This document shows positions 58,001-64,000 of a stretch of DNA of 64,000 nucleotides, piece by piece. Within the stretch, counting starts at the first letter, position 1; each line of letters begins with the position of its first letter. This stretch comes from Channa striata. Taxonomy: Eukaryota; Chordata; Actinopteri; Anabantiformes; Channidae. The translations under genes and the position numbers were made by a program. The notes beneath the pieces are model-generated. The model made no database searches, was not told the origin of the DNA, and saw only the letters and a program-made list of their open reading frames with translations. The stretch is taken from contig CM065179.1 in the NCBI GenBank assembly GCA_033026295.1, forward strand, positions 19,399,275 through 19,463,274. The letters run 5' to 3'.

Positions 58001-60479
58001 TCTTTCTTTTTTGCTTTAGGCCGATTTAGATTTGCAAAAAGCTTTTCAAATGAGGGGACATAATGGAAAGTCTCTCTTAGGTCATGTGGCTTGAGTGTTG
58101 GGATATTTTAAAAATACCAAAGTACATTTGCTGTAGTTACGTATGTGGCACATTGTTTGTGTCTTTCTACTCAGGAGGATCACTAGTCTTTATGAAAAAA
58201 AATTGTACATTTAGAATTTTGAGTGGCAGCAAGAACTATGAGCTGCATTTCTCAGTGTTAGGCTCGTCTTTTTTTGGGGGGAAAGTGTTTCTTTCTGCTG
58301 TCTAGAAGCAAATGTGTCTCACTCCTCACTGTCACCTAGTTTGCCCCACTGAACATACCTGTCATGAAATTTTTATTTTTAGCAAATAGGGCAAAACTGT
58401 GGTTGTTCTGAGAGTCTGTAGTGTGATAACGGTGATAACCCAATATAAAAAAAAACTTTCTGAACTAATGCTTGCAATCTTATTGTTGATTTGAGAGACA
58501 AAAATAATTTAGGCTCGACTTCCACTTTCTTAGTAAAAAAACAATCGTAATTTAAACAAATTGTCTCTATTCAAACACAGTCTTTAGCCAGTGCCTGTCC
58601 AGATAGTGGAGCTTCTGTTGTGTGAACAGTCTTGCATGAGGTCATTGAGGCTATCTGGGTATTCTCTTTCAACACACAATACAGGTCTTCCTCTAATGGC
58701 TCCTTGTGTCCTCTCCTGTCTGTCTTATCATCTCGATCTCTGCTTGTGTGTGTGTTCATGGTTGAACTGGTAGAGGTTTTTTATAGTCTGGCTGCTCTGA
58801 TGCTATTAGAGATTAGGATGTTAACACAGTCCCTCATCTGACTGCATCGATCCCAACCCTCGCCGTGGAATCACATTAATACTAACAACGTCAGGTACAA
58901 GCTTTGTAGCTCTCTTTACCCCTCTCTCTCTTTTTACATCTGCTTTTCTGTCAGAGTTGATTTAAATTTGAATAACCAGCTTTCATCCCAGTCTTTCAAC
59001 ACGGAGAAGGTGCAGTCTAATGAAGGGAATGAGGGTTGCAGAAGCAGAGCAGGACTAGAGGATGTAGAAATAAGATGAAATGAAATGGTTCAAATCAGTC
59101 TTCCTCCGCTGCTTTGACACCGGTAGCTTTTAGTGTTTCAGCGCATACACAAAGTTACAGGATATTAGGATACTGAACAAGTTCTTTTTATGGGCCTATA
59201 AGAAAAAGTAACACCACAGTTTTCTCAAGGGCAAGTCGGGATGAAGTGAGCTCAAAACTTTTTTAATAAAAATGAAATTACATCAGACATGCTGTGAGTG
59301 TCAGAATATCCACATACTATTATACAATTGGTTTAAACCATAAACAGAATATTTTGGTGGGCATCCATGAGTTGAAAAACTTGTGTCTACTGTTGTAAAC
59401 AAAACTGAAACCAAGACAGACCTTTTCTGTCCATCAGGGCAGCGGTGCATTATATTCTTCTCCCTCCTCTGTGATCCGCACGAATCCATCAAGACAACTC
59501 ACGAGAGAAGAATACAGACCCAAACACTGTCAGTCATTGTCACGTGAATTCATCTAACTGTGACGGACCTGGTTCTGCATTTGGACACAAGTACTGGACA
59601 CCTGTAAAGACAGCTGGTGTGTTTCAATGGCTCCCACTTTACAATAACATGCTTTAACACACATATTTATAAGCTTAGTATAGGGTCTGATTTCATAATC
59701 ATGGCCACATAATTGCAGTATTTAAAAAAATACTGCTTGTAATGATTGTATATATGTTTGGTATTAGAATCAAGAGGAATTTTAGACTCTAGTATCATTT
59801 TAACTTTATCATTTGTCTTGGTTGTTTAATGTCCTGTAAACAACTTTAATGTCGGCAGAAAACCTGGTCCGTCAGAATTGAGCTCCTCTCACTGCCCTGT
59901 GATCTGCATCAGCGGCTTTGTCCGTGTTACAATCCTGCTTTAATTATGTTTTTAATAGGTTAAGATTAAGAGTTAGTCTGACTAAAATGTGCATGGAGAT
60001 CTTAAATTGAGCCTCAGGCTGGACACTGTTTTTGCTGCCAGTAAAGAAACGCAAACTGTTTTGCATGAAAGATGGTTTTGCATGAAGGATGGTTTTGCAT
60101 GAAGGATGGCATTTAATAACTTCTCCAGGAGCAACAGAGGCGCTGAAACCAACAGCAGCAATACTAATTTTCTCATGTTTTTATATTATTTGCCATCTTT
60201 AAGTACTTTGACATCTGAGACATGGAAATTGTAGCCTACTGCACATTGGAATCAAGGAGTCTTGTTTTCTGAATAATGATATGCGATTTCTGAATAGATA
60301 AATACTTACTGTAATTGGTCCATAATTTGCAGTGATTGTGATATGAAAAACTAATAACATTATAAATTGTCCCGTACTATCAGGAGGAGGGAGTGTCAGT
60401 CGGGTCACTGTAAACACCTGTGGCAGTTCATCACGAAAACCACTGCTGTGTTTTAGAAATTAATAAACTGCTGATTTTT
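55081..60479. other. Gene-free region downstream of oma1
   Basis: No coding exon recognised on either strand over 5.4 kb. ATTAAA at 55273-55278 is a candidate oma1 polyadenylation signal. Several blocks (about 55360-55440, 55530-55760, 56760-56960, 57720-57870) are free of simple repeats and rich in TAATTA/ATGCAAAT words, suggesting regulatory DNA. A 17-bp triplicate lies at 60059-60109. Confidence 0.65.
60059..60109. repeat. Three tandem copies of a 17-bp unit
   Basis: TTTTGCATGAAAGATGG is followed directly by two copies of TTTTGCATGAAGGATGG. The units differ at one position. Each contains TTTGCAT, the reverse complement of ATGCAAA. Confidence 0.95.
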
Positions 60480-60591
60480 CTTCTACATGCCAGTTTATCG
60501 TTAATAACGTCGAGTCCACCGGGTTTTTCTACCAGCTTGACGCTCAACGACGCTGGAAAACGGACGTAAAGTCACCGCAAACTAGCCAAAG
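60480..60591 (+). other. Probable non-coding first exon of a downstream gene (dab1 candidate)
   Basis: A short CpG-containing stretch (AACGTCGAGTCCACCGGG, GACGCTCAACGACGCTGG, GGACGTAAAGTCACCGC) ends at a good donor, CAAAG/GTGAGT (60591/60592). It lacks an ATG, and the following sequence (GCTAGC/GCTAAC-type words, 60750-60960) resembles a fish first intron. It may be the 5' UTR exon of a gene running right. In human DAB1 lies next to OMA1 on the same strand, so dab1 is the best guess; the start is approximate. Confidence 0.45.
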
Positions 60592-61284
60592 GTGAGTCTT
60601 CCATCACCTGCTTCATTGGAAAATAATTTAAAAAAATTAGTTTTTACCAGATAAATATGTTGACGAGGTGAACGACGTTCTGTTTAAAGCGCCTCCAAAG
60701 CGGCTGTATTACTTTAACGACTGTGGGTGAGGCTAAATGCTCGTAGCATTTGTTCGGCTAACTTATAGCCAGCTAGCCTCAGTGAAACCGGTGACGTCTG
60801 AAGACATGTCCAGGTGTCTCTAGATTAATAATACTCTTGCATATCCAGGTTGCAAAATACTATGATTTTTTTACTTGCTCGGTATGTTATGGATGTATAT
60901 TAGTACCATGCTAACATGCTACCAAAGACTACACTCACACAAGCTAATGCTAGTTAGCTAATCTAAAAGCTACAAGTTTGAGACATATTAAGCGGTAACA
61001 CGCCGAACATGCTACATGAAACATTCCACAACTTCAAATGTACCTGCTGTAATTTATAAGTGCCAAACAAATGTAATTATATAGAAAAAAACAAGTTACA
61101 ACTAGTGAACTCAAGTAGCTTTTATAAAAGTTATGATGGCTATGTGTTTTTCATTTAATTATGATCGATTGATCTCATTTATTCTAATATAATAATTCAT
61201 TTTATTATCCAGAGATAGTGGGCTGCTGTTTTTTTGTAACTCTTGTCAAGAAACCCAAAAGTTGTAGTTCCTCAGGGAGAGGGG

Positions 61285-61286
<2 letters not shown>

Positions 61287-61315
<29 letters not shown>
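61287..61315. repeat. (GT)n microsatellite
   Basis: About 14 GT units. Confidence 0.95.
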
Positions 61316-61321
<6 letters not shown>

Positions 61322-61690
61322 TTACAGCTACTTACCAGGGGTATTATGAGGGATTAAGCCTGGGAGAAATTAGAATATTTTCACATTAGCCGTTGCATGT
61401 TTGTTTTTGTGACGTTTGTTTCAAATTTGACATTATAATTCCAACATGCTCCCTGGGGAAACCACCATAATATCTGAGGAAACCTGAATGCCAGCCACCG
61501 TATGCTGTTAAAACAGACTAGTGCCAAAACCTCGGCGACTTGGAAAGTGTGCAGACTTTCCAACGGTTTATGTCTACAAATTGTACAATAAATAAATAAA
61601 TAAACAAACTAGAGCCCTATTAAACATGGCACCTACTCACAGTATGTCTCGCTCAGATTGGCAAGAAAATGAAATACCACAGGGTACTGG

Positions 61691-61725
61691 AGTGTGTGTG
61701 TGTGTGTGTCTGACACACACACACT
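61691..61725. repeat. Palindromic (GT)n-C-T-(GACACA)n tract
   Basis: AGTGTGTGTGTGTGTGTGTC is followed at once by TGACACACACACACTT, giving a near-perfect inverted repeat with almost no loop. Confidence 0.9.
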
Positions 61726-62100
61726 TACAAGTTAAACATGCTCCTAAAGGGTTGAACTCGTTTTGAGAATCTTATTTTTGTTCTCCCACATTTCATCTCA
61801 TTTCACTTCCCTTTAAGTCATCCTTTTAGAAGACCCCATCCATCCATGTATCCATCCGTCCTCAGCTTAAGTAGTGCTGTCTGTTCGCTGTCTCGTTGCC
61901 ATGGTTTCCATTATGCTTCCTGCCTGCTGTGGCTTGAAGGACAAAGTGCTGATGATAGTTAGTAATGGGAGAGAGAGAGAGAGAGAGATAGGAAGAGCAG
62001 TGGGGGGTTTCAAAACAGTGAATAAAAATGTATGTATACATGCTATATCTTTTGTTTTGTTACTGTTTTTTATCAACTCTATTATATGCCCCCCCTACCA

Positions 62101-62149
62101 CACACACACATACATGCATGCACACAAACACATACACACACACACACAG
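62101..62149. repeat. (CA)n-rich tract
   Basis: Interrupted CA repeat (CACACACACATACATGCATG, then CACACACACACACAC). Confidence 0.9.
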
Positions 62150-62508
62150 TGTTCTTCGATCTGCATCCCCAGGGTTCCTGGGAAGGTTAGAAAGGCAGCT
62201 CTGCACAAACACTGACACAATGGCATTAGATGTTCAGCTCTAGCAAGTCTTATCTTTTAACTGATCAATACGCAGGTGGTATAGCACTGTTGGTTTGCTA
62301 AATGACTCTGCTTCCCATTGCCTAGCAATACAAGGAGCAGGTATTTGCTTCAAAATCTATAACCAGCACTTAATGACTGTATATAGTGCATATAGTTGTG
62401 TGGAGTCTTCGGGCTGTCAAAAATTGGGTTAAAACCACAGACTTTATTTAGCTGACCTGGTTGCAGAGTGAGAAGTCAGTGGAGATAAATGGGAGGAGAA
62501 ATGGTCAG

Positions 62509-62533
62509 TGTGTGTGTGTGTGTGTGTGTGTGT
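62509..62533. repeat. (TG)n microsatellite
   Basis: About 12 TG units. Confidence 0.95.
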
Positions 62534-64000
62534 CTAAAAACAGGAAAGAACAACTGGTGAGGGATGGATGAAGAGGGCTTAAACTCAATCGTTTCTCTGC
62601 CATAGCGTCACCCGCTCCACTGTTCCACCCCCTCACTCATCCACTCTTATTGTAAGGTTCTTAGGGCTTTCCTTAACTTTTAATAAGTCCCCTGATCATG
62701 GCTTGGTCAGCTATGGCTTCTGTTTCAACACGCCCTTGCTTAATCTCACCCTAAAATAGATCTCCTCCTTCCTCTGACTCTCAGCCCCTCTGATTTTTGC
62801 TGTACTTCTCTTCAAGACTGTAAAAGTATTTAATAAGCTACTGGGGGATACACAAGTCTTTACCGTGGTGTGCGTGTGTGTGTGTGTCTACAAAGGGAAT
62901 GAAGCAGATGTACCAGATTTATTCCTATTCTGTAGGATTAACAGAAATGTTAATGTGAGATTAAATACCTCAGTTGTCACAGCAAGGTACATTTTGCAAT
63001 GGTGAAAAAAATGAATTTTGATGGGGCTGTGCCATGTTGTATTGTCTAGGATGCATCACAGTATTTCCTCTCCACGTAAAGAAACATGTCATATTGTAAA
63101 CTGACAGACATGCCCTAACATCGGCATCTCACATGTTCCTACACTTGTATGATGGCAGGTTCAATTTCCAAAATAAACGCTTGCTCTGTCATTTGGAAAT
63201 AGTTTGGGAACAAATAAACTGTGAATCAAAGATTTATGATTTGCAAGTTGTGTTGGGAAACTTAAACTGACAAAGAAAGAAGAAATAAATGAAATTCGTT
63301 TAACCACCTCAAGCACAAACAGCAGCATGAGGAGATCAGGGCAGATGTTAGAGCAACAACAGGAATAAAAACCTTGAGTTGAGATGGGGTTGACTAAATA
63401 AACACTTAGACTAAACTCAGACATTACAAACACACTCCTTGACGTGTCTTGTAAAATGTGATATCCATGCTTGGAGATCCCACGTTCTGTGGTCGGTACT
63501 GTGATGCCGTGGAGCCTCTGTGTGTCTTACTTTGGTTTCAGTCTCTTTGGCCTACTTAGGCGTGTTGTAAGTAGCACACTGAGCTGCTTTTCCTTTCCCC
63601 TTGGACTCAGACTGAATAATTGAGTGGTGCTGAGGCAGAGTAATAAGCTACATGGCCGCTGTAATAACCTGCTGGACTGTGTGTGTGTGTGTGTTTGTCA
63701 CATTGCTTAGGCACAGTAATGACTGATATTACTCCTGAGCTCGGGAAGCAGACACATGTTGTGTAAAGAACCACACATGTTATATTAGTGTGTGTGCCTT
63801 TATTTATGTACAGAAACTGTTTTGTAATCTTTTTTCTCATGTGTGTGTGTGTGTGTGGATGGGCTCAGGCAGGAACCACCTAATGGACCGTGTGGATGAA
63901 GTGAGAGAACAGTCACTCTTAATCAAAGCTTTTTAGTCTGTTATGTGTTATATTTTCAAGGTTTTATGTACAACAACTTTACTATTGTACTTTATGTTTG

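Larger units (their letters stand above)
60592..64000. other. Right-edge non-coding sequence
   Basis: No coding exon seen. Contains (GT)n at 61287-61315, 62509-62533, 63681-63694 and 63841-63857, a (GT)n/(CA)n palindrome at 61691-61725, (GA)n at 61972-61989 and a (CA)n tract at 62101-62149. Consistent with the first intron of the gene proposed to start at about 60480. Confidence 0.6.

Noticed and set aside
1..64000. CRISPR arrays, operons, phage or bacterial defence genes
   Set aside because: The sequence is vertebrate nuclear DNA with spliced genes; no such structures are present.

Overview
This 64 kb window is vertebrate nuclear DNA, almost certainly from a teleost fish. It carries multi-exon genes with GT-AG introns, abundant (GT)n and (TA)n microsatellites, and relics of transposons typical of fish: a Rex/Babar-like LINE, a Tc1-like element, a hAT element and MITE-like repeats. 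There is no bacterial, CRISPR or viral gene content. Only exons chained by splice phase and homology were accepted as genes.

Layout. (1) 1-1023, minus strand: the first three coding exons of tmed5, a p24-family cargo receptor of the early secretory pathway; the gene continues off the left edge. (2) 1024-2092: a shared region between divergent tmed5 and suco, with GC and CCAAT boxes. (3) 2093-35101, plus strand: suco, in 24 coding exons. It has a signal peptide, an acidic N-terminal region, a SUN-like domain, a coiled coil and a C-terminal transmembrane segment. Intron 1 is 15 kb. (4) 38880-45133, plus: mysm1, a histone H2A deubiquitinase with SANT, SWIRM and JAMM/MPN domains, in 20 coding exons. 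A 1000-bp hAT element sits in its intron 5. (5) 47646-55080, plus: oma1, the inner mitochondrial membrane metalloprotease, in 8 coding exons, all in frame. (6) 55081-64000: no coding exon seen. There are several unique homeodomain/POU-rich blocks and, near 60480-60591, a probable 5' untranslated exon with a good donor. In human the same-strand order is MYSM1, OMA1, DAB1, so this may be the start of dab1 (inference).

The most noteworthy observation is that three otherwise well-conserved coding stretches each appear to lack one base: suco exon 10, suco exon 18 and mysm1 exon 7. Adding one base at each makes every splice phase and total length work (about 1423 aa for SUCO and 823 aa for MYSM1). 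Homopolymer-type assembly errors are likelier than real gene death; for mysm1 an alternative acceptor also restores the frame.

The genes do not form a pathway. TMED5 and SUCO both act at the ER/early secretory pathway and share a promoter region. The mysm1-oma1 pair is conserved vertebrate synteny. I found no convincing previously undescribed system. The accessory content is transposon relics, unstable alternating purine-pyrimidine tracts and candidate regulatory blocks.
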